Source: UBA1479 sp040216635 (GTDB taxonomy: Bacteria; Pseudomonadota; Alphaproteobacteria; Rhodospirillales; Casp-alpha2). From it: a stretch of 64,000 bases of DNA. The notes beneath the pieces are model-generated. The model worked only from the letters and a program-made list of their open reading frames with translations, did not search any database and was not told where the DNA came from. The first letter of the stretch is position 1; each line of letters starts with the position of its first letter. Positions 33,984 to 43,521 of the stretch are shown in pieces. A program made the translations under genes and the position numbers. The DNA is taken from contig JAVJOU010000018.1 of assembly GCA_040216635.1 (NCBI GenBank), positions 62,001 to 126,000 on the forward strand, written 5' to 3'.

Positions 33984-36182
33984 ATGGACGACATTCAAAT
34001 GGATAGCCCGGCGAAAGCCGGTGGCCACCCCGATGACAGTGCAGGTGCCAAGGAAGGGGCTGCGCGGGCCCCCCAACGCCGTGCCCGCACCCGGCAGTTG
34101 CGTGAACGCTATATCAACCGCGAAATTTCGTGGCTGGCGTTCAATTTCCGTGTTCTGGAAGAGGCCAACAACAAGAACCACCCGCTGTTGGAACGGCTGC
34201 GGTTTTTGTCGATTTCGGCTTCGAACCTGGATGAATTCTACATGGTCCGTGTGGCCGGTCTGAAAGGCCAGGTCCGGGCGGGGGTCGGTACGCCGTCGGA
34301 AGACGGCCAGACGCCGGCCGAACAACTGCAGGCCATTCATCTGGAAGTGGGCCGATTGATGCAGGCCCAGCATGACTGTTGGGGAAAGCTGGTCGACGAA
34401 CTTCGCGGCGAAGGGATTTCCGTCGTCAAACCCGGCGATCTGACGGCGAAAGAGAAGACCTGGCTGCGCAAATATATGGACGGCATCATGCCGGTGCTGA
34501 CGCCGCTTGCCATCGACCCGGCGCATCCGTTCCCGTTCATGCCCAACATGGGGTTCTCATTGGTTCTGTCCCTGACCCAACCGGGCATGGAAGAACCGCT
34601 GCGCGCCCTGTTGCCTGTCCCCAATCAACTTGACCGGTTCATTCGCCTGCCCGGGGATGCCATTCGCTTCATCCCCCTGGAAGACGTGATCGGCCTGTTT
34701 CTGGATATATGGTTTCCCAGTTTCGAGGTGCTGCAGAAGGCCACGTTCCGCGTCATCCGTGACAGTGAAATGGAAATCGACGAAGAGGCCGAAGATTTGG
34801 TGCGGACCTTTGAATCGGCGCTTAAACGCCGACGTCGCGGTACCGTCATTCGGCTGACCTTCAACGCCGATGCGCCGCCGGAACTGCGTGATTTCGTGAT
34901 TTCCGAAACCGACGCCTCGCCCGAAGACGTCATGCCCAACCCGGGGCTGTTGGGGCTGGTCGATACCAAGCAATTGATCCTCAGCGAACGGCCGGACCTG
35001 TTGTTCACGCCGTTCAATGCGCGGTTCCCGGAACGCATCCGTGATTTCGGCGGCGACATCTTTGCCGCCATCCGCCAGAAGGACATCATCGTCCATCATC
35101 CCTATGAAAGCTTCGATGTGGTGGTGCAGTTCGTCCGTCAGGCAGCGCGCGACCCCAATGTGGTCGCGATCAAGCAGACCCTTTACCGGACCAGCAACGA
35201 TTCGCCGATCGTCGCCGCCCTGATCGAAGCGGCGGAGGCCGGCAAATCCGTGACGGCCCTGGTGGAACTGAAAGCCCGGTTCGACGAAGAAGCCAACATC
35301 CGTTGGGCGCGTGATCTGGAACGCGCCGGGGTGCAGGTGGTCTACGGCTTCGTCGATATGAAGACCCATGCCAAGGTCAATTTGATCGTGCGGCGCGAAG
35401 GCTCGGACCTGCGGCCTTATTGTCATTTCGGGACCGGCAACTACCATCCGATCACGGCCAAGATCTACACGGATCTCAGTTTCTTCACCTGTGATCCACT
35501 GTTGGCCCAGGATGCGTCCAAGCTGTTCAATTACATGACCGGCTACGCCAAACCGACGGCCATGCAGAAGCTGACGTTCTCGCCCTTGACCCTTCGGCCG
35601 CATTTGGTCGATCTGATCGAAACAGAAGCCGCCAACGCCAAGGCCGGAAAGCCCGCGGGCATCTGGGCGAAAATGAATTCCGTCGTCGATCCGGTGATGA
35701 TCGAGGCGCTTTACAAGGCTTCCCAGGCGGGCGTGAAGATCGAATTGATCGTGCGCGGCATCTGTTGTCTGCGCCCGGGCGTGCCCGGTCTGTCGGATAA
35801 CATCCGTGTCAAAAGCATTGTCGGGCGGTTCCTGGAACATTCGCGCATCGTATGTTTCGGTAACGGCCACGACCTGCCGTCCCGCCATGCCAAGATATTC
35901 ATCTCGTCCGCGGATTGGATGCCCCGCAATCTGTACCGCCGGATCGAGACCCTGGTTCCCATCGAAAATGAAACCGTCCACGCACAAGTGATGGACGAGA
36001 TCATGGAAGCCAACCTGAAGGACACGGCGCAAAGCTGGGTTCTGAATGGAGACGGCAGTTTCTCACGGTTGGATTCCGATGGCTTTTCCGCGCATAATTA
36101 CTTTATGACCAATCCCTCGTTGTCGGGTCGCGGAAGCGCGCTCGACAAAAAGTCAGGGAAAAAAGGGCAGAACGGCAAGTAG
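33984..36182 (+). CDS. ppk1: polyphosphate kinase 1
   Basis: 732 residues from ATG 33984. The N-terminal domain begins RYINREISWLAFNFRVLEEA, and the phospholipase-D-like catalytic part has KTHAKVNLIVRRE and the later PSRHAKIFISSADWM motif, with FGTGNYHPITAKIYTDLSFF between. It makes polyphosphate from ATP reversibly. An in-frame ATG at 33939 lies in a hairpin and is unlikely to be used. The exopolyphosphatase gene follows after 42 bases, so making and breaking polyphosphate are encoded together. Confidence 0.96.
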   Translation: MDDIQMDSPAKAGGHPDDSAGAKEGAARAPQRRARTRQLRERYINREISWLAFNFRVLEEANNKNHPLLERLRFLSISASNLDEFYMVRVAGLKGQVRAGVGTPSEDGQTPAEQLQAIHLEVGRLMQAQHDCWGKLVDELRGEGISVVKPGDLTAKEKTWLRKYMDGIMPVLTPLAIDPAHPFPFMPNMGFSLVLSLTQPGMEEPLRALLPVPNQLDRFIRLPGDAIRFIPLEDVIGLFLDIWFPSFEVLQKATFRVIRDSEMEIDEEAEDLVRTFESALKRRRRGTVIRLTFNADAPPELRDFVISETDASPEDVMPNPGLLGLVDTKQLILSERPDLLFTPFNARFPERIRDFGGDIFAAIRQKDIIVHHPYESFDVVVQFVRQAARDPNVVAIKQTLYRTSNDSPIVAALIEAAEAGKSVTALVELKARFDEEANIRWARDLERAGVQVVYGFVDMKTHAKVNLIVRREGSDLRPYCHFGTGNYHPITAKIYTDLSFFTCDPLLAQDASKLFNYMTGYAKPTAMQKLTFSPLTLRPHLVDLIETEAANAKAGKPAGIWAKMNSVVDPVMIEALYKASQAGVKIELIVRGICCLRPGVPGLSDNIRVKSIVGRFLEHSRIVCFGNGHDLPSRHAKIFISSADWMPRNLYRRIETLVPIENETVHAQVMDEIMEANLKDTAQSWVLNGDGSFSRLDSDGFSAHNYFMTNPSLSGRGSALDKKSGKKGQNGK

Positions 36183-36224
36183 GCCCTTTTCCGCGCGGCA
36201 TTCATCGGCGAGAGCAGCCATCGC

Positions 36225-37772
36225 ATGAGCCTTCACAGAGACAACGGCGCCGGCCAAGCCGCGTCAAAACGTGATCTGTTCGAAGACGACCGTGCCCACG
36301 GCCGTGTCGCCGTGGTCGATATCGGATCATCGTCCGTGCGCCTGGTTGTCTACGACACGCCGGCGCGGCTGCCCGTGCCCATGTTCAATGAAAAGGCCGA
36401 TTGCGGGCTGGTCCGTGGTTTGGCCAAGACCGGCAAGCTGCACAAAAAAGGCGTACAGCGTGCCCATGCGGCCCTGGCACGGTTTATCCGGTTGGCCAAA
36501 GGCATGGGGGTGGAGCGTCTGGAACTGGTGGCCACGGCCGCCGTGCGCGAAGCGGCGGACGGCCTGAAGTTCGTCGAGGAGATCGAAAACACCTTCAAGG
36601 TCTCGGTGCAAATCCCGTCCGGTGCGGAAGAGGCGCGATTGTCGGCACTGGGTCTGTTGGTCGGCGTGCCGAAAGCCGATGGCTTGCTGGGCGACCTGGG
36701 CGGGGGCTCGCTTGATTTGATCTGTTTGGATAAAGGTCAGTTCGGTGCGAACGCGACCTTGCCCTTAGGCCACCTGCGGCTGCCCGATGCCGTCGGCGGG
36801 AATATCCAAAAAGCGGCACCCATAGTCGAACAGCAGTTTTCCCAACATGAATGGCTGAAGGATATTCGCGGCCGCACGCTGTTCGCCGTGGGGGGGTCGT
36901 GGCGCGTTCTGGCGCGCATTTTTATCGAACAGACCCATTATCCGATCCATATCATCGACGGCTTCACGATGGGCTATTCGGACCTGCGTCATCTGTGTCA
37001 GGTGCTTTCGGGCCTGGGCAAGGAATCCTTGCAGAACATGCCGATCCCCCGGCGGCGGATCGAGACCCTGCCGTTCGCGGCCATGACCATGGACAAGCTG
37101 TTGGACATCGCGCGCCCGGAAAAGGTCGTGTTCTCGGGATTCGGCATGCGCGAAGGCCAAATGATCAAGGGGCTGCCGAAGGAAATTCGCGCGCAAGACC
37201 CATTGATTGCCGGATGTGAAACCCTGGCGGAGCGCGGCGGACGGTTCACCATGGCCGGAGACGAAATCCGCGACTGGATGTCGCCTTTGTTTCCCAAGGA
37301 AAACGCGCGCCATGCCCGGTTGCGTTATGTCGCCTGCCTGTTGAGCGATATCGGCTGGACCGAACATCCCGATTACCGCGCCGAACACGCCTTTTTCCGG
37401 GTGCTGCGCCTGCCGTATGCGGGGCTCACGCATCTTGATCGGGCATTCCTCGCCATGGCGGTGTTCGTTCGGTACAACGGCGATCCGGAAGCATCGTTCG
37501 CGGCCCCCGTGTTGCACCTGTTGGACGAAGACGACCACCGCACCGCCAACGCGGTCGGATTGGCCTTGCGGCTGGCGCATACGGTTTCAGGATCGGCGCC
37601 CGGCTTGATCGGCCGCACGGCATTAAAGCCGTCGGGCTCGGAACTCAGCCTGCGCTTGCCGGTCAAGGACCGGTCCGTGTTCACGGGCGATGCGGTGGAA
37701 CGGCGGCTGAAGACCCTGGCTTCGGCATTGGGGTTCGACGGGGCGGCTTTTGGAAAAGCCTCGGACGATTAG
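36225..37772 (+). CDS. ppx: exopolyphosphatase / Ppx-GppA phosphatase
   Basis: 515 residues. ASKHA-fold Ppx/GppA: VAVVDIGSSSVRLVVYD near residue 29, GDLGGGSLDLICLDKG near residue 163, then HD-like C-terminal domains (YVACLLSDIGW region). It hydrolyses polyphosphate ends and/or pppGpp; length and an alphaproteobacterial ppk1-ppx pair favour exopolyphosphatase. It converges on the GST gene, with a perfect hairpin in between. Confidence 0.92.
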   Translation: MSLHRDNGAGQAASKRDLFEDDRAHGRVAVVDIGSSSVRLVVYDTPARLPVPMFNEKADCGLVRGLAKTGKLHKKGVQRAHAALARFIRLAKGMGVERLELVATAAVREAADGLKFVEEIENTFKVSVQIPSGAEEARLSALGLLVGVPKADGLLGDLGGGSLDLICLDKGQFGANATLPLGHLRLPDAVGGNIQKAAPIVEQQFSQHEWLKDIRGRTLFAVGGSWRVLARIFIEQTHYPIHIIDGFTMGYSDLRHLCQVLSGLGKESLQNMPIPRRRIETLPFAAMTMDKLLDIARPEKVVFSGFGMREGQMIKGLPKEIRAQDPLIAGCETLAERGGRFTMAGDEIRDWMSPLFPKENARHARLRYVACLLSDIGWTEHPDYRAEHAFFRVLRLPYAGLTHLDRAFLAMAVFVRYNGDPEASFAAPVLHLLDEDDHRTANAVGLALRLAHTVSGSAPGLIGRTALKPSGSELSLRLPVKDRSVFTGDAVERRLKTLASALGFDGAAFGKASDD

Positions 37773-37773
37773 G

Positions 37774-37791
37774 TTCGGTCCATTGACCGAA
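37774..37791. terminator. hairpin between convergent ppx and GST genes
   Basis: TTCGGTC-CATT-GACCGAA, a perfect 7-bp stem and 4-base loop, fills the 24-base gap between the two stops. It lacks a T-run, so the terminator call is moderate. Confidence 0.5.
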
Positions 37792-37796
37792 TATCC

Positions 37797-38417
37797 CTAA
37801 CCTTCGATCAGCGGGACGGCTTTGAAGCAATCCAAAGCCATGGCACGGGTATGGAGTGCCTGAAGCTTGGGGTGGGTTGCCCAGTCCAATTCCCGTTCAT
37901 GCCGGAATTGCACATGGTCCAAGGCCGCGCCGATGGTGATGTCCGCCTGGGTCATCTTGTCGCCGAAAAACCAGGGCCCGTCGGGTGAGGCTTCGGCTTC
38001 CAGCCAATCCAGGGCCAGCTTGATCTGATGGCGGACCCGGTGGCGCCATTGCAGCGACGGTGCATTGGCGTGCAGGTTCTTGTCGATGGAAAGGGCGACG
38101 CTTTTTTCCGCCAGGCCCCAGCCGATGGTGACCGCACGCAGCACGGCTCGGCGTTCGGCGCCGCCCGTTGGCGTCAGGGATTTTTCCGGCCCCGCTTCCT
38201 CGTCCAGGTAATCCAGGATCATCTGGCTGTCGAAGATTTTCTCCCCGTTCGGCAGGATCAGTACCGGCACCTTGATCAGCGGATTGATTTCCGCGACCTC
38301 GTCCGCGTTGCCGAATACGGACAGCACCTGGCGGTCATAATCGACGCCGTAATACTGCATGGTCACGGCAACGCGTCTGAGGAACGGGGAATCGTACTGG
38401 CCGACAAGTCGGTGCAT
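37797..38417 (-). CDS. glutathione S-transferase family protein
   Basis: 206 residues. The N-terminal thioredoxin-like domain starts MHRLVGQYDSPFLRRVAVTM and includes the cis-proline KVPVLILPNGEKIFDSQMIL, with the ES-like DS motif for the glutathione gamma-Glu group; a helical C-terminal domain follows. The active serine or cysteine is probably S10 (DSPFLRR). The class and substrate are unknown. Confidence 0.9.
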   Translation of the reverse strand: MHRLVGQYDSPFLRRVAVTMQYYGVDYDRQVLSVFGNADEVAEINPLIKVPVLILPNGEKIFDSQMILDYLDEEAGPEKSLTPTGGAERRAVLRAVTIGWGLAEKSVALSIDKNLHANAPSLQWRHRVRHQIKLALDWLEAEASPDGPWFFGDKMTQADITIGAALDHVQFRHERELDWATHPKLQALHTRAMALDCFKAVPLIEG

Positions 38418-38448
38418 GTTGGGAAACTCCGGTGCTGATGGGGTTTAT

Positions 38449-39612
38449 TTAGGTCCCGGACGGCAGATCGACAATGGTCAGGTTGCGGTCCTTGATGGCC
38501 AGCCCCATGCGCCCGTCGCGCAGGCGCAAGGCGGCTTCGCCGAACAGTTCCCGCCGCCAGCCCTTCAATGCCCCGATATCGGCGTCTTCGCCGAAGGCGG
38601 CCAGAACGTCGATGTCTTCGGAATTGGCGATCAGGCGCTGTGCGACACCGGAATCCTCGGCGCACATCTTCAGGAACACCTTCAACAGGTCCGACACGGG
38701 CCCAATGCCACGGGGCAACTGCGGTTTTTCAACCGGCTTGGGGCATTCGTCGTCGGGCAGATCGCGTCCGCGTTCCACCGCTTCCATGATCTGGCGCCCT
38801 TGCCAGCCCTCGGCCATCTTTTGCGACAGGCCGCGGATGCGGGCCAGATTGGCGACGGATTTCGGGGGGTGATGGGCGATTTCGACGATCGATTCATCGC
38901 GCAGAATGCGGTTGCGCGGCACGTCGGCGCGCTGGGCTTCCGTTTCGCGCCAGGCGGCAATTTCACGCAGGATGGCCAGCAACCGGGGGGTCGGGCGCCG
39001 GACTTTCAGGCGTTCGAACGCTTCCTGCGGATCGGTTTCGTAGAAGCTGCGTTCCTGCAGGGCTTCCATTTCGGCGGCGACCCAGGAAAGTCGGCCATTC
39101 TTTTCAAGCTTGGCCTGCAGCTTTTCATAGACCGTCCGCAGGTGCGTTACGTCGGAAAGCGCATAATTGATCTGCTTGTCAGAAAGCGGGCGTGCCGACC
39201 AATCGGTGAAACGCGAGCTTTTGTCGATCGACTGTTTGACCAACTTGGACACCAGCGTTTCATAGCCGACGGAATCACCGAACCCGCAGACCATGGCGGC
39301 GACCTGCGTGTCGAACACCGGTGCCGGACAGTCATCCATGGCCTGGCAGAAGATTTCCATGTCCTGCCGGGCCGCGTGAAAGACCTTCAGGATGTTCTTG
39401 TCGGCAAGCAGTTCGAACACCGGAGTCAGGTCGATGCCCGGTGCCAGGGCATCGATTGCCGCCGCATCGTCCGGCCCGCCGATCTGCAACAGGCAGAGCA
39501 CTGGCCAATAGGTCCGTTCGCGGATGAATTCCGTGTCCACGGTGATGTATTCGGCGGACGCAAGGGGCGCGCAGAACGCCTTCAGGGCGTCGTTATCGGT
39601 GATCAGGTTCAT
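38449..39612 (-). CDS. rnd: ribonuclease D
   Basis: 387 residues. A DEDDy exonuclease domain (D26/E28 in VDTEFIRERTYWP, YALSDVTHLRTVYEKL with the tyrosine and aspartate) is followed by an HRDC domain (about 210-290) and a C-terminal tail. It trims the 3' ends of tRNA and other stable RNAs. Its ATG overlaps the stop of the NIPSNAP gene by 4 bases. Confidence 0.95.
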   Translation of the reverse strand: MNLITDNDALKAFCAPLASAEYITVDTEFIRERTYWPVLCLLQIGGPDDAAAIDALAPGIDLTPVFELLADKNILKVFHAARQDMEIFCQAMDDCPAPVFDTQVAAMVCGFGDSVGYETLVSKLVKQSIDKSSRFTDWSARPLSDKQINYALSDVTHLRTVYEKLQAKLEKNGRLSWVAAEMEALQERSFYETDPQEAFERLKVRRPTPRLLAILREIAAWRETEAQRADVPRNRILRDESIVEIAHHPPKSVANLARIRGLSQKMAEGWQGRQIMEAVERGRDLPDDECPKPVEKPQLPRGIGPVSDLLKVFLKMCAEDSGVAQRLIANSEDIDVLAAFGEDADIGALKGWRRELFGEAALRLRDGRMGLAIKDRNLTIVDLPSGT

Positions 39613-39920
39613 TTGAGGGGCGAAAAGCTGACGGGCGTGATGAGCTTGTTTTCCTGTTTGACCAGCATGCCGGCGCTTTTCTTTTTATAGACGGTCCAGT
39701 CGGGATCGGCATCGCGGGCGGCGCGGCGACGCTCCATGTCGGTCAGGTCGTCATAGCTCCAAAGGTGCACGAACTCGTTCTGCGGGCCGACCGAGGTGGT
39801 GAAGTAGCCGATAAGGTTCAGGTGGCGCAGCTGCACGGGCAGGCCTTCGGCCTCGAACAGGTCCAGGTATTGTTTGTTCATGCCGTGCTGAACGGTATAG
39901 GTGCGATGGTCGATGATCAT
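39609..39920 (-). CDS. NIPSNAP family protein
   Basis: 103 residues, a single ferredoxin-like alpha+beta barrel domain of the NIPSNAP family: IIDHRTYTVQHGMNKQYLDLFE at the start and YFTTSVGPQNEFVHLWSYDD in the middle. Its function in bacteria is not settled; it may bind or modify small molecules. It is translationally coupled with rnd by a 4-base overlap. Confidence 0.88.
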   Translation of the reverse strand: MIIDHRTYTVQHGMNKQYLDLFEAEGLPVQLRHLNLIGYFTTSVGPQNEFVHLWSYDDLTDMERRRAARDADPDWTVYKKKSAGMLVKQENKLITPVSFSPLK

Positions 39921-40075
39921 TCTTGGTCGTCCTCCTTGGTATGCGGCGGGCGCTTACGGCGGGCCGCTGGTTGGTTATACGTTAGTGCGATTGTCCGCCA
40001 AAGTGAAACGCTGCGGCCTTGTCAAAGAAACGGCAGGGGGAAATGCTGCTTCCCCGATCTGCCATGGAGGAAGAA

Positions 40076-40840
40076 GTGACCGATACCGTACTCGTTGAAG
40101 ACAAGGGCGGCGTGACCAGGCTGTTCGTGAACCGCCCGGACAAGCTGAACGTTCTGAACAGCGATCTGATGACCGAATTGACGCAAATCCTGAACGGGCT
40201 TGCCGATGATTCCGATCTGCGGGCGGTGGTGATCACCGGCGCAGGCGACCGGTCCTTCGTCGGCGGGGCGGACATCGGGGAAATGGCGGCGTTGGATCCG
40301 CAGTCCGCGCGCGCCTTCATCACCCGCCTGCATGGCGTGATGGCGGCGATCCGCGATCTGCCGGTGCCGGTGATCGCCCGGATCAACGGTTATTGCCTGG
40401 GCGGGGGCATGGAACTGGCGGCGGCCTGTGATTTCCGCATCGCAGCCGATAATGCCAAGTTCGGCATGCCCGAGGTCCGGGTCGGTTTGCCCAGCGTGAT
40501 CGAAGCCGTGCTGCTGCCCCATCTGGTCGGCTGGGGGCGGACGCGCTGGCTGTTGATGACCGGTGAAATGATCGATGCGGCGACGGCCCACCAATGGGGC
40601 TTTGTCGAATTTCTGACCACGCCCGGCGAATTGGATGCGGTTCTAGACCGGTCCGTTCAGGCCATTGTCGAATCCGGCCCCCATTCCATCCGGACCCAGA
40701 AAAAGCTGATCCGGTCGTGGGAAAGCCTGCCGCCGGAAGAGGCCATCGCCCAGACCATTCCCGTGTTCGGTGACAGTTTCAAGACCGGCGAGCCGCAGGA
40801 AATGCTTGGGGGCTTCCTCGCACGCAAGGCCAAGGGCTAG
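40076..40840 (+). CDS. enoyl-CoA hydratase/isomerase family protein
   Basis: 254 residues from GTG 40076, chosen because GGAGGA sits five bases before it and family members start MTDTVLVEDK-like; an in-frame ATG at 40064 would place that sequence inside the gene. Crotonase features are the oxyanion-hole segments SFVGGADIGEMA and NGYCLGGGMELAAACDFRIA, followed by FGMPEVRVGLPSVIEA. In the catalytic region the usual E/E pair is E130-like in PEVRVG and an uncertain second residue (SVIEAV), so the reaction may be hydration or isomerisation. The pathway is unknown. Confidence 0.88.
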   Translation: MTDTVLVEDKGGVTRLFVNRPDKLNVLNSDLMTELTQILNGLADDSDLRAVVITGAGDRSFVGGADIGEMAALDPQSARAFITRLHGVMAAIRDLPVPVIARINGYCLGGGMELAAACDFRIAADNAKFGMPEVRVGLPSVIEAVLLPHLVGWGRTRWLLMTGEMIDAATAHQWGFVEFLTTPGELDAVLDRSVQAIVESGPHSIRTQKKLIRSWESLPPEEAIAQTIPVFGDSFKTGEPQEMLGGFLARKAKG

Positions 40841-40891
40841 ACTGCCCCCGTCCGGGCGCCGGTGGGGCGTCGTATTTCGGGGGAAGCGCAT

Positions 40892-41638
40892 ATGGGCGGT
40901 CACATGGGGGATCGGGCGGAACTTGTCTTCAGCGTGCTGATGGCGGCCTTTGTGGTCGTTCTGGTGATGACCAACGTGATCGCCGGCAAGCTGTTCCTGG
41001 CCTTTCCCGAAAGCCTGCCCAATGGTTTGTTCGGTGAAGCCATCACGCTTACGGCGGGGCTGATCACTTATCCCCTGACTTTTCTGATCACCGATGTGGT
41101 GTGCGAGGTCTATGGCCAGCGGCGTGCCAACCTGATGGTCTATACGGGGTTCGCCATGAGCGTCCTGATCCTGGGGGTGATTCAGATCGCGCTGGTCGTG
41201 CCGGGTTCGCCCGTTTGGCCCGCGGGCAACGTCAACTATGAAACCGTCGAGCAGATTCAAACGGCCTATGAAAGCGTGTTCACGCTACCGGGCATGCTGA
41301 TCTTCGGGTCCATGACCGCCTATCTGGTGGCGCAACTTCTGGACGTTCGTCTGTTTCATTTCTGGAAACGGGTGACGCGCGGAAAGCACTTGTGGCTGCG
41401 TAACAACGCATCGACCATGATCAGCCAGCTGGCCGATACCATCATCGTTAATTCGATTTTCCTGGGCCTTGGGTTGAACCTGCCCTGGGATGTGGTCGCC
41501 AAGATCATTGTCGCGACTTATGTCGCGAAGCTTCTGATCGCCTTGGCTGACACCCCCTTGATTTACCTGGGCGTATGGTTGGTGCGCCGTGTCGCGCATT
41601 TGCCCGACCCGGACGCGGGGGTCGATATTCTTGTGTGA
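40892..41638 (+). CDS. queuosine precursor transporter (YhhQ/VUT family)
   Basis: 248 residues from ATG 40892 (GGGGGAAG upstream). Six membrane segments. The family signature TLTAGLITYPLTFLITDVVCEVYG and the later NNASTMISQLADTIIVNSIF are both clear. YhhQ imports queuosine precursors (preQ0/preQ1) for tRNA modification. No queuosine synthesis gene and no room for a preQ1 riboswitch are seen in the 51-base gap upstream. Confidence 0.92.
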   Translation: MGGHMGDRAELVFSVLMAAFVVVLVMTNVIAGKLFLAFPESLPNGLFGEAITLTAGLITYPLTFLITDVVCEVYGQRRANLMVYTGFAMSVLILGVIQIALVVPGSPVWPAGNVNYETVEQIQTAYESVFTLPGMLIFGSMTAYLVAQLLDVRLFHFWKRVTRGKHLWLRNNASTMISQLADTIIVNSIFLGLGLNLPWDVVAKIIVATYVAKLLIALADTPLIYLGVWLVRRVAHLPDPDAGVDILV

Positions 41639-41726
41639 CATCAACGGGGTGTGACGGCTCGCACATCCCAAAACCGATGCCGGGCATAGACTTGTTGCGG
41701 ATCGTAGGGCGGTCAGGAGAAAGACC

Positions 41727-42959
41727 ATGACCGCCATCAAACCTGTATCTACCGCTGCCCCCGCCGCAGGCGCCGCCTCTGCGGCCGCTTCCCTGCGCCA
41801 TGGGGATGTCGATAATCCGCTCAGCCGGGAAGCTTATGCCGCCGAACGGGCCATGGCCCGCCGCCTGGACGGTCTGCCGGCTGTGTCCATGGCCGAGGAA
41901 CTTCGCCATGCAGTCCGGGAAAGCGGCCGTGGACAAATGGCCTTGCTGGCCGATCTTTGGCGGATGGCGCGCGGGCCGGGCCGGGTCGCCCCGCAGGAAT
42001 ACATGTATTACCGGCTGTGGGACCCTGCCCTGGACAGGGATGCGAAACGGCGCTTCGTCGGCAAGCGGGCCCAAACCGCGATCCATCGGGCTTGCAATCC
42101 GGCGACCTGGTACACCCTGGCCCATGACAAACTGATTTTTCAGGCGGCGGCGTCGGGCTTCAACCTGCCGGTGCCGAAACTGCGCGCCATCTATCATCCG
42201 ACGCGGGCCGCGGGCTCCCTGCCGCAGGCGCGCGATGCGGACGGGTTGAAGGACCTTTTGCGGAACGGTCTTTCCGGTCCGGTTTTCGCCAAGCCGATCG
42301 ACGGCATGTATTCATTGGGAACCCTGGCCATTGAGCGCGACGCGGATGGGGATGGGTTCATCGTCAACGGGATGTCCGCAACCACTGATGAATTGGCCAC
42401 CTACATCGGATTTCGGCGCGACCGGGGATATCTGTTCCAGGACCGCATTGTGCCCCATCCCCGCATTCAGGCGATGATCGGCGACCGGTTGCCGACCATG
42501 CGGGTTCTGGTGCTGGTCGATGCCATGGGAAGGGGGGAGCCCGTCAGCGCCGTGGTCAAGCTGCCGGCCGGCAGCCAGGCCGCCGATAACTATTGGCGGG
42601 CGGACAATCTGTTGGGCGCGTTGGAACTGGAAACCGGGACCGTGAAGCGGGCGATCAACGGCTGGGGCCGAAAGTTGATCAGTGTGGAGGCCCATCCCGA
42701 TACCGGCGTGCGGCTTGCCGGTGCCACTTTGCCGCAGTTCGACGAAGCCATGGCACTTGTCAGGCGGGCGGCATCGGCCTTTCCGGGAATCCGGACCCAG
42801 TCATGGGACATCGCGCTCAGCGATGCCGGGCCGGTGATCATGGAATTGAACTTCGGCGGCGATTTGAACCTGCATCAGTTGGCGCATGGCACCGGGGTCA
42901 TGGACACGAAATATCGCGCCCATGTCGCCGATTGCCGGACATTGGCTGCGGTTAAATGA
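41727..42959 (+). CDS. sugar-transfer-associated ATP-grasp protein
   Basis: 410 residues. The C-terminal two thirds look like an ATP-grasp ligase of the sugar-transfer-associated type: FAKPIDGMYSLGTLAIE supplies the lysine-bearing strand, PTMRVLVLVDA the middle, and GPVIMELNFGGDLNLHQ the metal-binding ExN end. The N-terminal 70 residues are alanine-rich. Such proteins are usually encoded near polysaccharide genes; here it stands alone, so its substrate is unknown. An AGGAGAAAG ribosome-binding site precedes ATG 41727. Confidence 0.85.
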   Translation: MTAIKPVSTAAPAAGAASAAASLRHGDVDNPLSREAYAAERAMARRLDGLPAVSMAEELRHAVRESGRGQMALLADLWRMARGPGRVAPQEYMYYRLWDPALDRDAKRRFVGKRAQTAIHRACNPATWYTLAHDKLIFQAAASGFNLPVPKLRAIYHPTRAAGSLPQARDADGLKDLLRNGLSGPVFAKPIDGMYSLGTLAIERDADGDGFIVNGMSATTDELATYIGFRRDRGYLFQDRIVPHPRIQAMIGDRLPTMRVLVLVDAMGRGEPVSAVVKLPAGSQAADNYWRADNLLGALELETGTVKRAINGWGRKLISVEAHPDTGVRLAGATLPQFDEAMALVRRAASAFPGIRTQSWDIALSDAGPVIMELNFGGDLNLHQLAHGTGVMDTKYRAHVADCRTLAAVK

Positions 42960-42990
42960 GGAACCCGGTCTAGACTGCCAAGCCGCCTGG

Positions 42991-43521
42991 TTACCACTGG
43001 CGCCGGGCGGTTTCGTTCATGCCGTCGATGAAGCTTTTGAGGGCCGCCGCTTCTTCGCAGCCTTGGGGGCACAGTCCTTCGAGCCGAGCCAGAAGATCGC
43101 GTGCCGTGTCTTTTTGGCCCATTTCCACGTAAAGCTCGCCCATGTATTCAAGGGCGCCCTTGTGGTCGGGGGCGATGGCCAGGGCGCGTTCGTAGAAACC
43201 GAAGGCCATGTCGAACCGGCCCAGCTTACGCGATGCATAGCCCCGCAGGTTCCAGCCGTCGGCATCATCGGGGTGCGACGCGGTATAAGGAATCAGGGCG
43301 GTAAGTGCCGGCTCGAATTTGCTGGCATTCAGCAGGTTGCGGATGTCCCGCAGCGCCTTGCCTTCCTTGGTGTCTTTATCCTTGTCCTTACCGTCGGTCG
43401 ATGTGGATGAACTGTCGTCGCTGCCGAAGGCCTGTGCCTTCCCGGCGGTGATGAAAGGGGAAAGCGCCAGAAACGCGCCCAAAGCCAGAACGGGAAGGGC
43501 GGTTCGCCAAGTCACAGTCAT
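42991..43521 (-). CDS. exported TPR protein
   Basis: 176 residues with a Sec signal peptide (about 1-31, LPVLALGAFLALSPFITAGKAQA), a short serine/lysine-rich acidic linker, and two to three tetratricopeptide repeats (DADGWNLRGYASRKLGRFD, ALEYMGELYVEMGQKD). It probably mediates protein contacts in the periplasm. Its ribosome-binding site and start codon are part of a 22-base tandem duplication (43514-43557), so a second, out-of-frame AGGAG-ATG lies directly upstream. Confidence 0.9.
   Translation of the reverse strand: MTVTWRTALPVLALGAFLALSPFITAGKAQAFGSDDSSSTSTDGKDKDKDTKEGKALRDIRNLLNASKFEPALTALIPYTASHPDDADGWNLRGYASRKLGRFDMAFGFYERALAIAPDHKGALEYMGELYVEMGQKDTARDLLARLEGLCPQGCEEAAALKSFIDGMNETARRQW

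Noticed and set aside
34557..36032. 491-codon open frame opposite ppk1
   Set aside because: Antisense shadow of ppk1, composition not protein-like.
40841..40891. preQ1 riboswitch before the YhhQ-type gene
   Set aside because: Only 51 bases are available and no preQ1 aptamer-like C-rich loop and A-rich tail is seen.
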